64,000 nucleotides of DNA from Myxococcales bacterium (lineage in GTDB: Bacteria > Myxococcota_A > Polyangia > Fen-1088): contig JAGTJU010000003.1 in NCBI GenBank assembly GCA_022184915.1, forward strand, positions 558,001 to 622,000. Direction: 5' to 3'. The notes beneath the pieces are model-generated. The model was not told the DNA's origin and did not search any database. It saw only the letters and a program-made list of their open reading frames with translations. Below are positions 28,692-37,500 of the stretch, one piece after another (position 1 is the first letter of the stretch; each line of letters starts with the position of its first letter). The position numbers and the translations under genes were made by a program.

Positions 28692-29618
28692 CTAGTGGGC
28701 GCCGGAGATTCGTCGCCGCATCCTCGCGCGCACCACCACGGCAGCGAGGTTGAGCGCGAAGGTGAGCGCCAAAAGTGCAGCCACGGTGGCGTAGAGTAAC
28801 GGTTTGGTGGCGTCCACGTTCGGAGACTGGGTGGCCAACGTGTAGACGTGGTTCCCGAGATGCATGAACTGCGACGACAAGTTGTCCGGAAGCGTGGGAA
28901 GGAAGTAAGCGACGCCTGTGAACATGATGGGTGCCACCTCGCCAGCACCGCGGCTGATCGCCAGGATCGTCCCGGTCAAAATGCCGGGTGCAGCCTGCGG
29001 CACCACCACCCGAAAGATGGTCTGAAATTTCGTTGCGCCGAGCGCGAGGGACGCTTCTCGCAGGTCGCGCGGGATGGCCCTCAAGGCTTCCTCGGTGGCC
29101 ACGATCACTACCGGCAAGGTGAGCACTGCCATGGTCAGCGACGCCCAGATGAGCGCGGGCTGGGCATAGATCTTTTCGCCTCCGAAGAAGACATCGTCCA
29201 CCGCGGGGCCGACGAACTGAACGAAAAAACCAAGCCCAAACAGACCGAACACGATCGAGGGAACACCTGCGAGGTTGTTGACCGCGACACGTATGGCGCG
29301 GGTGAACTTCGAGCTGGAGGCGGCGTACTCGCTCAGGTAGATCGCGGTCGCCACGCCCACCGGCACGACGGCCACGGTCATGAGCAGCACGAGGGCCACC
29401 GTTCCGATGAGAGCGGGGAAAATGCCCCCTTCGGTCATGCCCTGCCGGGGGGATTCGAAGAAGAAGCCCAGCGACAGCTTGGGCCAGCCGTGCACCAACA
29501 CGTCCGTCACGATGAGGAAGAGAACCGTCAGAATCAGCAACGTGGCGAGCCCGGTCGCAATCTTGAGGGACGCGTCGGCAGCCAGGTGCCTTCCGCTGCG
29601 CCTGAAGGGCGCGGTCAT
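28692..29618 (-). CDS. pstA: Phosphate ABC transporter permease PstA
   Basis: 308 residues with six predicted membrane helices. The ABC permease domain has ATAIYLSEYA and the EAA loop EEALRAIPRDLREASLALGATKFQTIF. It pairs with PstC to form the membrane channel. The start overlaps the pstC stop in ATGA (4 nt), so translation is coupled. Confidence 0.95.
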   Translation of the reverse strand: MTAPFRRSGRHLAADASLKIATGLATLLILTVLFLIVTDVLVHGWPKLSLGFFFESPRQGMTEGGIFPALIGTVALVLLMTVAVVPVGVATAIYLSEYAASSSKFTRAIRVAVNNLAGVPSIVFGLFGLGFFVQFVGPAVDDVFFGGEKIYAQPALIWASLTMAVLTLPVVIVATEEALRAIPRDLREASLALGATKFQTIFRVVVPQAAPGILTGTILAISRGAGEVAPIMFTGVAYFLPTLPDNLSSQFMHLGNHVYTLATQSPNVDATKPLLYATVAALLALTFALNLAAVVVRARMRRRISGAH

Positions 29619-30625
29619 GCCGACACTCCGAGCTTACGCTTCATGCGCTGAATCACGAGATCACCCGAGAAGTTCACGAGGCCCGTCACCACGAAGAGAA
29701 AGGCGCCCAAGAAGAAAAGGATGGTGTAGTGAGCGCCGCCGAAGACGACCTCGGCGAGCTCTGCGGCGATTGTGGCCGGGATGGTCCGCACCGAATCCGC
29801 GAGGCTGGCTGTCAAAAGGGACGCGTTGCCAGAGGCCATGAGCACGATCATGGTCTCGCCCACCGCACGGCCAAGACCCAGCGCGACGCCGGCAGCGATG
29901 CCGGGGCTGGCCGCGGGCACCACCACGCGCAGCACGGTTTGCCATCGTGCAGCGCCCAGAGCGGTCGATGCCTCGACGAAGCTGCGTGGGACGGCGCGGA
30001 ACGCCTCCTCCGAGATGGTGAACACCACGGGAACGACCGCGAAGGCCAGAGCCACGCCGGCGACCAAGGCGTTGAGTCGAGACTCGAGGCCGAGCCAGGA
30101 TTGGAACACGCTCGCCATCACGATGAGGGCGAAAAAGCCCAGAACCACCGAAGGAATGGCGGCCAGCATTTCGATGGCGGGCTTGACCACCTCGCGCACA
30201 CGGTTGGCCGCGAATTGGGAGACGTACAGCGCGCCTCCCACCGCCAAGGGCACGCCCACCAGCATCGCCACCAGCGTCACCTTGAGGCTACCCACGATGA
30301 GAGGCCACACGCTGAACTTCGGTACATCGGAGACGGGTTGCCAAATGTAGGCCGCTTCGTCGTAACCCGGCCACAACTGCGGGGTCCACATTTGTCCGAG
30401 GGTGACCTCCTCGTGAACGAGGGGGCTCCACAGAAGCGGCAGAGCTTCCTTGGCCACGAAGAGGAAGATGAGAGCCACGGCGCCAATGGCCGAAAAGGCC
30501 ATGACCTTGAGCAGCACCTCGGCTGCGGCATGCCAGCGGGGCGGGCGCTTGAGATGGAGCGCCTGCGGACGGGCCATCTCCCCGACACGGCTGGGCGTGC
30601 TGGTTGAGGGCGCCGCCGCCTCCAT
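29615..30625 (-). CDS. pstC: Phosphate ABC transporter permease PstC
   Basis: 336 residues from the ATG at 30625; the frame is open to 30715, and MARPQALHL further in is another possible start. Six membrane helices are visible. The EAA loop is EEAFRAVPRSFVEASTALGAARWQTVL, and GALYVSQFAANRVREVVKPAIEMLAAIPSVVLG is typical of PstC. A 208-nt gap separates it from pstS, so a second promoter is possible. Confidence 0.95.
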   Translation of the reverse strand: MEAAAPSTSTPSRVGEMARPQALHLKRPPRWHAAAEVLLKVMAFSAIGAVALIFLFVAKEALPLLWSPLVHEEVTLGQMWTPQLWPGYDEAAYIWQPVSDVPKFSVWPLIVGSLKVTLVAMLVGVPLAVGGALYVSQFAANRVREVVKPAIEMLAAIPSVVLGFFALIVMASVFQSWLGLESRLNALVAGVALAFAVVPVVFTISEEAFRAVPRSFVEASTALGAARWQTVLRVVVPAASPGIAAGVALGLGRAVGETMIVLMASGNASLLTASLADSVRTIPATIAAELAEVVFGGAHYTILFFLGAFLFVVTGLVNFSGDLVIQRMKRKLGVSA

Positions 30626-30833
30626 GGCGTTGACGCCACCTAGGGTACCGCCTTCGGTTGACACGGCTGAAATAAACCAGGCTGCGGTGGAACCTGTGTG
30701 CCTGCTCTGTGACATCTGCGTGACAGAACCGATACTTCTGGGCCAGGCCCCAGGCGATCTCCTTCCCCGTCGCTGGAACCGACGGAAGGAGGGCCGAACG
30801 CGCCGCTGCGATCCGGCCCCGCTGCGGGCAGCG

Positions 30834-31706
30834 TCAGAGTACGGGGAAGTAACCCACGTCAGCCACCAGAGACTGCCCCTGCTTGCTGAGGACCCAGTCG
30901 ATGAACGGCTTCACCGAGCCTCCGGGAGGCTTCGCGAGATAGAAGAAGAGGGGCCGGGACAGCGGGTAGCTGCCGTCACGCACGGTGTCTTCCGAGACGG
31001 ACACGGCGGGACTGCCCTCGTCTTTTTTGACCTTGAGCACCTTGATGCCCTCGGCGTATGCCGCACCCCCGTAGCCAATCGCGTTGTTCTCCTTCGCCAC
31101 GGCATTGACGACCGACGCGGTGCCCGGCATGGTCTGGGCCTTGGCGGCGAAGTCGGCGCTCTCGAGTACGTGTTCCTTGAAGAAGACGTAGGTGCCAGAG
31201 CTGTTCTCCCGGGAATACACGATGATGGGCGCGTCCGCGCCACCGAGCTCTTTCCAGTTCGTCACCTTGCCGGTGAAGATCTGGTTGAGCTGCGGCACCG
31301 AGATCTCTTCCATCGGATTTGTTGCGTTGACGTAAACGGCCAAGCCATCTTTGGCCACCGGAATCTCGACCGGCTCACGGGAGGTTTTCTCCTTCAGCAT
31401 GGTTGTTTCTTTGCCCTTGATCTGGCGCGACGCCTGGCAAATGTCGGTGGTGCCGTTGATGAGCGCGCTGATGCCGGTACCCGAGCCGCCCCCGGTCACC
31501 TGCACCACCGCGCCCGGGTGGCCCTTCATGTAGACCTCGGCCCACCGCTGTCCCAGCGTGACCATGGTGTCGGAGCCCTTGATCGTGATCGGTTTGCCGG
31601 CCGCTTCGGATCCGCTCCCGCCTTGGCCCGCGCGCGGCTTGCAGCCCGCGAGGGCGGCGAGGGCCATCAGCGCGAGCAGAGTGACGTTCTTCGAGCGGGT
31701 CTCCAT
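30834..31706 (-). CDS. pstS: Phosphate-binding lipoprotein PstS
   Basis: 290 residues. The signal peptide ends in the lipobox LAALAGC, so the mature protein is lipid-anchored at about Cys22 and captures phosphate for PstCAB. Phosphate-site motifs are IKGSDTMVTLGQRWAE, GGGSGTGISALINGTTDI and SRENSSGTYVFFKEHVL. It is short compared with E. coli PstS and resembles the SphX/PstS-like short form. First structural gene of the pst cluster, 171 nt downstream of phoB on the same strand. I see no clear Pho box. Confidence 0.94.
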   Translation of the reverse strand: METRSKNVTLLALMALAALAGCKPRAGQGGSGSEAAGKPITIKGSDTMVTLGQRWAEVYMKGHPGAVVQVTGGGSGTGISALINGTTDICQASRQIKGKETTMLKEKTSREPVEIPVAKDGLAVYVNATNPMEEISVPQLNQIFTGKVTNWKELGGADAPIIVYSRENSSGTYVFFKEHVLESADFAAKAQTMPGTASVVNAVAKENNAIGYGGAAYAEGIKVLKVKKDEGSPAVSVSEDTVRDGSYPLSRPLFFYLAKPPGGSVKPFIDWVLSKQGQSLVADVGYFPVL

Positions 31707-31877
31707 GAAAATCTCCTGAGTGAGCGCGGAAGGCTAAGGCCAGCGACCGGAAGAGTGTGGGACGTGCTCGCGAAAATACGAGCCCTTTCGTGCGGCATCA
31801 CGGTAGTTGCGGATTGTGACGTTCCTGTGCCAAGCCCGAAAATTCTGACGGGGCGCTCCGCAGCCCCATCCGCGCGG

Positions 31878-32582
31878 TCAGGCCTCGGGGGGCCGCTCGA
31901 GAAAGCGATAGCCCACGCCCCGCACCGTTTCGATGTAGTCGCCCGCCAGGCCCAACTTTTCGCGGAGGCGCTTGACGTGAGTGTCTACCGTCCGGGTGGC
32001 CATGTCCTCGCTGGCCCCCCAGACCTCGTCGAGCAGCGTCGCACGCGACTGCACGCGGTTCCGGCGATCGAAGAGGGTGCAGAGCAGCCGGAACTCGAGG
32101 GCCGTCAGGGTGACCTCCTGGCCGCCCACCCACACGCGGTAGGCCTCCCGGTCGATGGTGAGCTTGCCGAACCGGGTCGTGGCGCCGCTCAACACGGGCT
32201 CGGGCGTCGAGGGCTGCTGGCGCCGCAGGATGACCTGCAGGCGCAGCATCAACTCCCTCGTGCTGTAGGGCTTGACGACATAGTCGTCTGCGCCCAACTC
32301 GAAGCCCACGACCCGGTCGATTTCCTCGCCCTTGGCCGTGACCATCACCACGGGGATGCTTTTCGTCTCCGCGTCACTCTTGAGAGAGCGGCAGACGTCG
32401 AGCCCCGAAACGTCGGGCAGCATGAGGTCGAGCAGCACGAGGTCGGGCTGATGTTCGCGCGCCAAGGCGAGCACGGCCGCCCCATCGTTCGAGACCAACA
32501 CCTCGTGGCCGGCGGCCCTGAGATTGTAAGTCAGAACGTCTTGTAGGTCCTTTTCGTCTTCAACGACCAAGATGCGGGCCAT
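31878..32582 (-). CDS. phoB: PhoB-type response regulator
   Basis: 234-residue OmpR-family regulator. The receiver domain has acidic residues at VVEDEKD, phospho-acceptor D52 (VLLDLMLPDVSG) and lysine in VVKPYSTREL. The winged helix at about 140-230 has LTALEFRLLCTLF, TRTVDTHVKRLREKLG and VRGVGYRF. Position before pstSCAB suggests it is PhoB. No PhoR kinase gene lies next to it, so the cognate kinase is elsewhere. Confidence 0.92.
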   Translation of the reverse strand: MARILVVEDEKDLQDVLTYNLRAAGHEVLVSNDGAAVLALAREHQPDLVLLDLMLPDVSGLDVCRSLKSDAETKSIPVVMVTAKGEEIDRVVGFELGADDYVVKPYSTRELMLRLQVILRRQQPSTPEPVLSGATTRFGKLTIDREAYRVWVGGQEVTLTALEFRLLCTLFDRRNRVQSRATLLDEVWGASEDMATRTVDTHVKRLREKLGLAGDYIETVRGVGYRFLERPPEA

Positions 32583-32653
32583 GGGCCTTCCGAACGCGTT
32601 TTAGCGAACCTGAACGATAGGGCAAATCGATTCTCGACGATCTTGTCATCAGT

Positions 32654-35600
32654 TTACTTGAACACCACCAGAAGGTCGCCGCCGTCCACACGATCCCGCG
32701 CCTTGACCGCAATCTCCTTGATGACCCCCGCAAGAGGGCTGGCCACGGTCATCTCCATTTTCATGGCCTCGAGCACGACCAACTTGTCGCCCTCTGCCAC
32801 CGCGTCACCAGGATTTACCTTGACCTCGATGACGGTGCCGGGCATCGGTGCGCCGAGATGATGCAAGTTGCTGGGGTCGGCCTTGGGGCGTACGGCCCGC
32901 TCGATGCCCAGCGTTTGGTCGAACACCTGCACCTCGCGCGGGTGCCCATTGAGCTCGAAGAACACGGTGCGCATGGCGTGCTCGTTGGGCTCACTGATGG
33001 CCACCAACTTGATGAACAGGGTCTTGCCCTTTTCGATCTCGATCTCGGCCTCTTCGCCGACGCGCAGCCCGTAGAACATCACGTCGGTGGGCACCACGGA
33101 GACATCGCTGAAGGCCTTGCGGAACTCGGCGAAGTCCGTGAAGACCTTCGGGTACATGAGATAAGACAGCACGTCTCTGTCCGAAGCCGGGCGCCCCGTT
33201 TTCTTCTCCACCTCGGTGCGCGTCGTTTCGAGATCGATGGGGGGCAGGCTGTCACCGGGTCGCCCTTCTTTGACGGGGCGCCCCTTGAGAACCACCTGGC
33301 GCAGAGGTTCGGGGAAGCCTCCCGGGGGCTGTCCGATCTCGCCCGCGAAGTACCCGATCACGGATTCAGGGAACGAGAGGTCTTTGCCACGCTCCACGAG
33401 ATCTTGGGCGGTGAGGTTGTTCGTGAGCATGAACAGCGCCAGGTCGCCCACGATCTTCGACGACGGGGTCACTTTGACGATGTCCCCCAGGATCTCGTTG
33501 ACCACCGCATACATGCGCTTGAGCTCGGGCAAGCGATGTCCCAGGTTCATGGCTTCGGCCTGAGGTCTCAGGTTGCTGTACTGGCCCCCGGGTATCTCGT
33601 GGATGTAGACGTCGGCCGAGCTTGCCTTGAGACCGCTCTCGAACGCGGCGTAGTAGTTGCGAACTTCTTCCCAGTAATACGTGAAGTTGACGAGGGTGTC
33701 GAAGTCGAGCTTCGTGTCCCGCTCCTGGAACGCGAGCGCTGCAACCACGGATTCCAAGTTTGGTTGAGATGTGAGCGAGGAGAGCGCGCCAAAGGCCGCG
33801 TCCACCACGTCCACACCGGACTCGGCCGCGAAGAGCAGCGTGCCAGCTTGAATGCCGGCGGTGTCGTGCGTGTGCAGGTGAATGGGCAGGCCCACCTCGT
33901 CCTTGAGGGCCTTGACGAGGCGCCGCGCGGCGTAAGGCCGGAGCAAGCCAGCCATGTCCTTGATGCCAAGGATGTTGGCGCCCGCCTTCTCGAGCTCCTT
34001 GGCCATGTTCACGTAGTACGTGAGGTCGTAGCGCGAGCGCTTCGGGTCATCGATGTTGCCCGTGTAACAGATCGCTGCCTCGGCGAGCGCCCCCGCGTTG
34101 CGCACCATCTCGACGGCGGGCAAAATGCCGGGCAGCCAGTTGAGCGAATCGAAGATGCGAAAGATGTCGATGCCACCGGCCGCGGCCTGCTTCACGAAGG
34201 CCTCGACGACGTTATCGGGGTAGTTCGTGTAGCCCACGGCATTTGCGCCCCGCAGGAGCATCTGGAAAAGCACGTTCGGGATCTGGACCCTCAGCAGATC
34301 GAGTCTCTCCCAGGGATCTTCGTGCAAAAAGCGCATGGCCACGTCGAAGGTGGCACCGCCCCACATTTCGAGGGAGAACAAGCCGCTTAGCTGTCGCGCC
34401 ACTGCGGGCGCCACGCGGGTCATATCATGGGTGCGAAGCCGCGTGGCGAGTAGCGACTGGTGGGCGTCGCGGAACGTGGTGTCCGTGAGCAACAGCGGCT
34501 TTTGCTCTCGCATCCACGCGCTGAAGCGCTCCGAGCCCAGCGTCTTCCACAGGTCGCGGCTGCCCTGCGGAATGGGGGCGTCGGGGTCGTAAGCGGGAAC
34601 CACCGGCTTGCGCAGGAGCGCAGGCTTGGATTTGCCCTTGATCTCGGGATTGCCGTTGACGCTCACCTCGCCCACGAACTGCAGCAGCTTGGTGGCGCGA
34701 TCGAAGCGCTCGGGGAACTCCAGCAGCTCTGGTGTATCGTCGATGAAGGTGGTGGTGGCTTCGCCCGCGCGGAACTTCGGGTGCTTGAGCACGTTGCGCA
34801 GGAAGGGAATGTTCGTCTTCACGCCGCGGACGCGCCACTCGGCGAGGGCGCGCTCCATCTTGCGGCAGGCGTCGTCGTAGGTGAGGCCCTGCGCGCAGAC
34901 TTTGACGAGCAAGGAATCGTAGTACGGGGTGATTTCGGCGCCGGAAAACGCCACGCCGGCGTCGAGGCGAATGCCGAAGCCCGCGGCCGAGCGATAGTGG
35001 CTGATGCGGCCGTAGTCGGGGATGAAGCCGTTCGCGGGATCTTCGGTGGTGATGCGGCTTTGGATGGCGAAGCCCCGCACCGAAACGGCTGCCTGCGCGG
35101 GGAGGCCGATCTCCCGGCTGGCAAGGGGGTGACCCTCGGCGATGCGAATCTGCGACTTCACGATGTCGATGCCCGTGACCATCTCGGTCACGGTGTGCTC
35201 GACCTGAACACGGGGGTTCATCTCGATGAAGTAGGGGCGACCCGCCTTGTCGACGAGGAACTCCACCGTTCCGGCGTTGACGTAGCCGCTGGCCGAGGCC
35301 AAGCGCACGGCGTCTTCACAGAGCCGATCGCGCAGGGCCGGGTCGAGCCGCGGCGAGGGCGCGATCTCCACGACTTTTTGGTGACGGCGCTGGATGGAGC
35401 AGTCGCGTTCGTAAAGGTGCACCACGCTGCCGTGGGCGTCCGCCAGCACCTGAACTTCGATGTGCTTGGGGCTCTCGACGTATTTTTCGAGGAAAATGTC
35501 GCCGCGCCCAAACGCCGCCCGCGCTTCGCGCCCGGCTTGTTCGAGGAAGGCGCGCAGCTCGCCGTCGTGGCGGCACACGCGCATGCCACGCCCACCCCCG

Positions 35601-36109
35601 CCGAACGAGGCCTTCAAGATGACGGGGTAGCCGATCTCCGCCGCCAGCCTGGATGCGGTGTCGGCGTCCGGCAGCGGCTCGTCGGTGCCGGGCACCACGG
35701 GGATGTTCAGCGCCTGGGCACATTTGCGGGCGGCGGTTTTGTCGCCCATGAGCTCCAGCACCGAGGCCGGCGGCCCGATGAACACGATGCCCGCGTCGGC
35801 GCAGGCCCGGGCAAAATCGGCGTTCTCCGAGAGAAAGCCGTACCCGGGGTGGATCGCGTCCGCACCGTTGCGTCGCGCGATGGCCACGATGCCCTCGATG
35901 TCGAGGTAAGCCTTGAGGGGTTCCAGCCTCTCGTCGAGGGGGTAAGTTTCGTCGGCTTTGTAGCGGTGAAGGGCGGCGCGGTCCTCTTTGCTGAAGACGC
36001 CCAACGTGCGGATACCGAGCTCGGAACACGCGCGGAAGATGCGGATGGCGATCTCGCTGCGGTTCGCCACGAGCACGCGCTGGAATTGACGAGGACCGGT
36101 GGAATCCAT
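32654..36109 (-). CDS. pyc: Pyruvate carboxylase
   Basis: 1151-residue single-chain biotin enzyme that carboxylates pyruvate to oxaloacetate. The N-terminal biotin carboxylase has RVLVANRSEIAIRIFRA, KASFGGGGRGMRV, EKYVESPKHIEVQVL and EMNPRVQVEHTVTEM. The central carboxyltransferase has TDTTFRDAHQSLLATRLRTHDM and HTHDTAGIQ. The C-terminal biotinyl domain has VLEAMKMEM with the biotinylated lysine. The frame is open to 36505, but the extension is Arg/Pro-rich and overlaps the divergent methyltransferase, so the ATG at 36109 is preferred. Confidence 0.96.
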   Translation of the reverse strand: MDSTGPRQFQRVLVANRSEIAIRIFRACSELGIRTLGVFSKEDRAALHRYKADETYPLDERLEPLKAYLDIEGIVAIARRNGADAIHPGYGFLSENADFARACADAGIVFIGPPASVLELMGDKTAARKCAQALNIPVVPGTDEPLPDADTASRLAAEIGYPVILKASFGGGGRGMRVCRHDGELRAFLEQAGREARAAFGRGDIFLEKYVESPKHIEVQVLADAHGSVVHLYERDCSIQRRHQKVVEIAPSPRLDPALRDRLCEDAVRLASASGYVNAGTVEFLVDKAGRPYFIEMNPRVQVEHTVTEMVTGIDIVKSQIRIAEGHPLASREIGLPAQAAVSVRGFAIQSRITTEDPANGFIPDYGRISHYRSAAGFGIRLDAGVAFSGAEITPYYDSLLVKVCAQGLTYDDACRKMERALAEWRVRGVKTNIPFLRNVLKHPKFRAGEATTTFIDDTPELLEFPERFDRATKLLQFVGEVSVNGNPEIKGKSKPALLRKPVVPAYDPDAPIPQGSRDLWKTLGSERFSAWMREQKPLLLTDTTFRDAHQSLLATRLRTHDMTRVAPAVARQLSGLFSLEMWGGATFDVAMRFLHEDPWERLDLLRVQIPNVLFQMLLRGANAVGYTNYPDNVVEAFVKQAAAGGIDIFRIFDSLNWLPGILPAVEMVRNAGALAEAAICYTGNIDDPKRSRYDLTYYVNMAKELEKAGANILGIKDMAGLLRPYAARRLVKALKDEVGLPIHLHTHDTAGIQAGTLLFAAESGVDVVDAAFGALSSLTSQPNLESVVAALAFQERDTKLDFDTLVNFTYYWEEVRNYYAAFESGLKASSADVYIHEIPGGQYSNLRPQAEAMNLGHRLPELKRMYAVVNEILGDIVKVTPSSKIVGDLALFMLTNNLTAQDLVERGKDLSFPESVIGYFAGEIGQPPGGFPEPLRQVVLKGRPVKEGRPGDSLPPIDLETTRTEVEKKTGRPASDRDVLSYLMYPKVFTDFAEFRKAFSDVSVVPTDVMFYGLRVGEEAEIEIEKGKTLFIKLVAISEPNEHAMRTVFFELNGHPREVQVFDQTLGIERAVRPKADPSNLHHLGAPMPGTVIEVKVNPGDAVAEGDKLVVLEAMKMEMTVASPLAGVIKEIAVKARDRVDGGDLLVVFK

Positions 36110-36225
36110 TTTGTGGTAGTGCCTGAAATGTTTGGTGATTCGCCGCAGCCTCGGGCACCCTGCCCGCGACGCCTCGGCCCGCGTGACCTGACGCGGAAGT
36201 CTAACCCCAAACCTGCCTCCGCTTG

Positions 36226-37398
36226 ATGGAAAGCCTCGTGAAAATACAGCCCGATCCCGCGTGCCGCGCCTGGTTTGCCGTGGCGAGCCCGGGTCTCGAG
36301 GACGCGGTGGCCCGCGAGGTCGAGCGGGTCCTGCCAGGCTGTGCCTTCTTTCCGGAAAAGGGGGGCGTTTTGGTGTCGGCGCGGGTTGAGCAGGTGCGGC
36401 GGGCCTTGCCGCTCCTGAGGGTGACCGCGCGGCTTTGGCAGCGCGTGGCGCAGACGCGGGGGCGCGCGTTCGGCGAGCTCGAGCGGAAGTGGGCCGCGCT
36501 GCCATGGGAGGCGTACATGCGGGCGGGGCAGTCGGTGCGCATCGACGTGACCACGCACCGCTGTCGCCTGCACCACACGGGGGCCCTCCGTGAGCGCCTG
36601 CTCGACGCCCTTGGCAAACGCCTCGGCCAGCCGTGCACGCTCCTGCGCGACACGGACGACGCCAACAGCCACGAACCGGCTGCGGAGGCCCGGCCGGCCG
36701 CGCGGCTCCTGGTTCGGGGGGAACAGGACGCGTTCGAGCTCAGCGTCGACGCCGGGGGTGACACGCTGGCCTTTCGCGGGTACCGCCTGGAGATCGGCAA
36801 GGCGCCGCTGCGCGAGACCTTGGCGGCTGGCCTGCTTCACCTTGCGGGCTGGACGCCGGCAGAGCCTCTCGTCGACCCGATGTGCGGCGCGGGTACGATC
36901 CCCATCGAAGCGGCCTTGCTCGGGGTGGACCGAACGCAGGCCCGCTTTGCGATGGACGACTGGCCGAGCATGACGCCCCGGGCGCCTGTGATGACGCAGG
37001 CCCCCGCGGCCGGGGCCGGGCTGGTGTTGGGCTGCGATCGGGATCCGCAGATGGTCGACAAGGCCCGACGCAACGCCGCGCGCGCCGGAGCGGACACCCT
37101 GCGCTTCGAGGCGCAAACCTTCGAGGCGCTCGCGCCCCCGGCCCCCTCGGGCTTGCTGCTGTTCAATCCACCCTACGGCCACCGCCTCGGCGGGCCAAGC
37201 GCCGTGACGAGGCAATGGCGGGACCTCGCAAAGACCCTGGCCCTGCGGTGGCAGGGGTGGCGGGCTGGTGTTTTGGTGCCCCAAGGCACCCGGCTCGAGG
37301 CGCCCGGGCTGCGCACGGTGCGCGACCACCCGCTCAAAAACGGAGGTCTCCCGGTCTCGCTGCTCGAGCTGGCGATCGGCCCGGGCGCGGGGCCCTGA
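36226..37398 (+). CDS. THUMP-domain class I SAM RNA methyltransferase (RlmL/Trm14-like)
   Basis: About 390 residues. The N-terminal ferredoxin-like and THUMP part (AWFAVASPGLEDAVAREVER through about 160) binds RNA. The methyltransferase domain has DPMCGAGTIPIEAALL (SAM motif I), GCDRDPQMVDKARRNA and the catalytic LLLFNPPYGHRLG. The family modifies guanine N2 in 23S rRNA or tRNA; the exact target cannot be read here. The ATG at 36226 is preceded by an in-frame TTG. Divergent from pyc with a 116-nt gap. Confidence 0.88.
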   Translation: MESLVKIQPDPACRAWFAVASPGLEDAVAREVERVLPGCAFFPEKGGVLVSARVEQVRRALPLLRVTARLWQRVAQTRGRAFGELERKWAALPWEAYMRAGQSVRIDVTTHRCRLHHTGALRERLLDALGKRLGQPCTLLRDTDDANSHEPAAEARPAARLLVRGEQDAFELSVDAGGDTLAFRGYRLEIGKAPLRETLAAGLLHLAGWTPAEPLVDPMCGAGTIPIEAALLGVDRTQARFAMDDWPSMTPRAPVMTQAPAAGAGLVLGCDRDPQMVDKARRNAARAGADTLRFEAQTFEALAPPAPSGLLLFNPPYGHRLGGPSAVTRQWRDLAKTLALRWQGWRAGVLVPQGTRLEAPGLRTVRDHPLKNGGLPVSLLELAIGPGAGP

Positions 37399-37500
37399 GC
37401 GCGCAGGCGCGAGGGTCTCCTCGGACGGTTCACGGTGGGGCCCCGAGCGCGCAGCTGCCAGGTCGTTGCCCTGCGGGCGCCTGGCGTGCAGTATCCCCGC

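Noticed and set aside
36110-36505. N-terminal extension of pyruvate carboxylase to 36505
   Set aside because: The added residues are Arg/Pro-rich and overlap the divergent methyltransferase; the family starts at the ATG at 36109.
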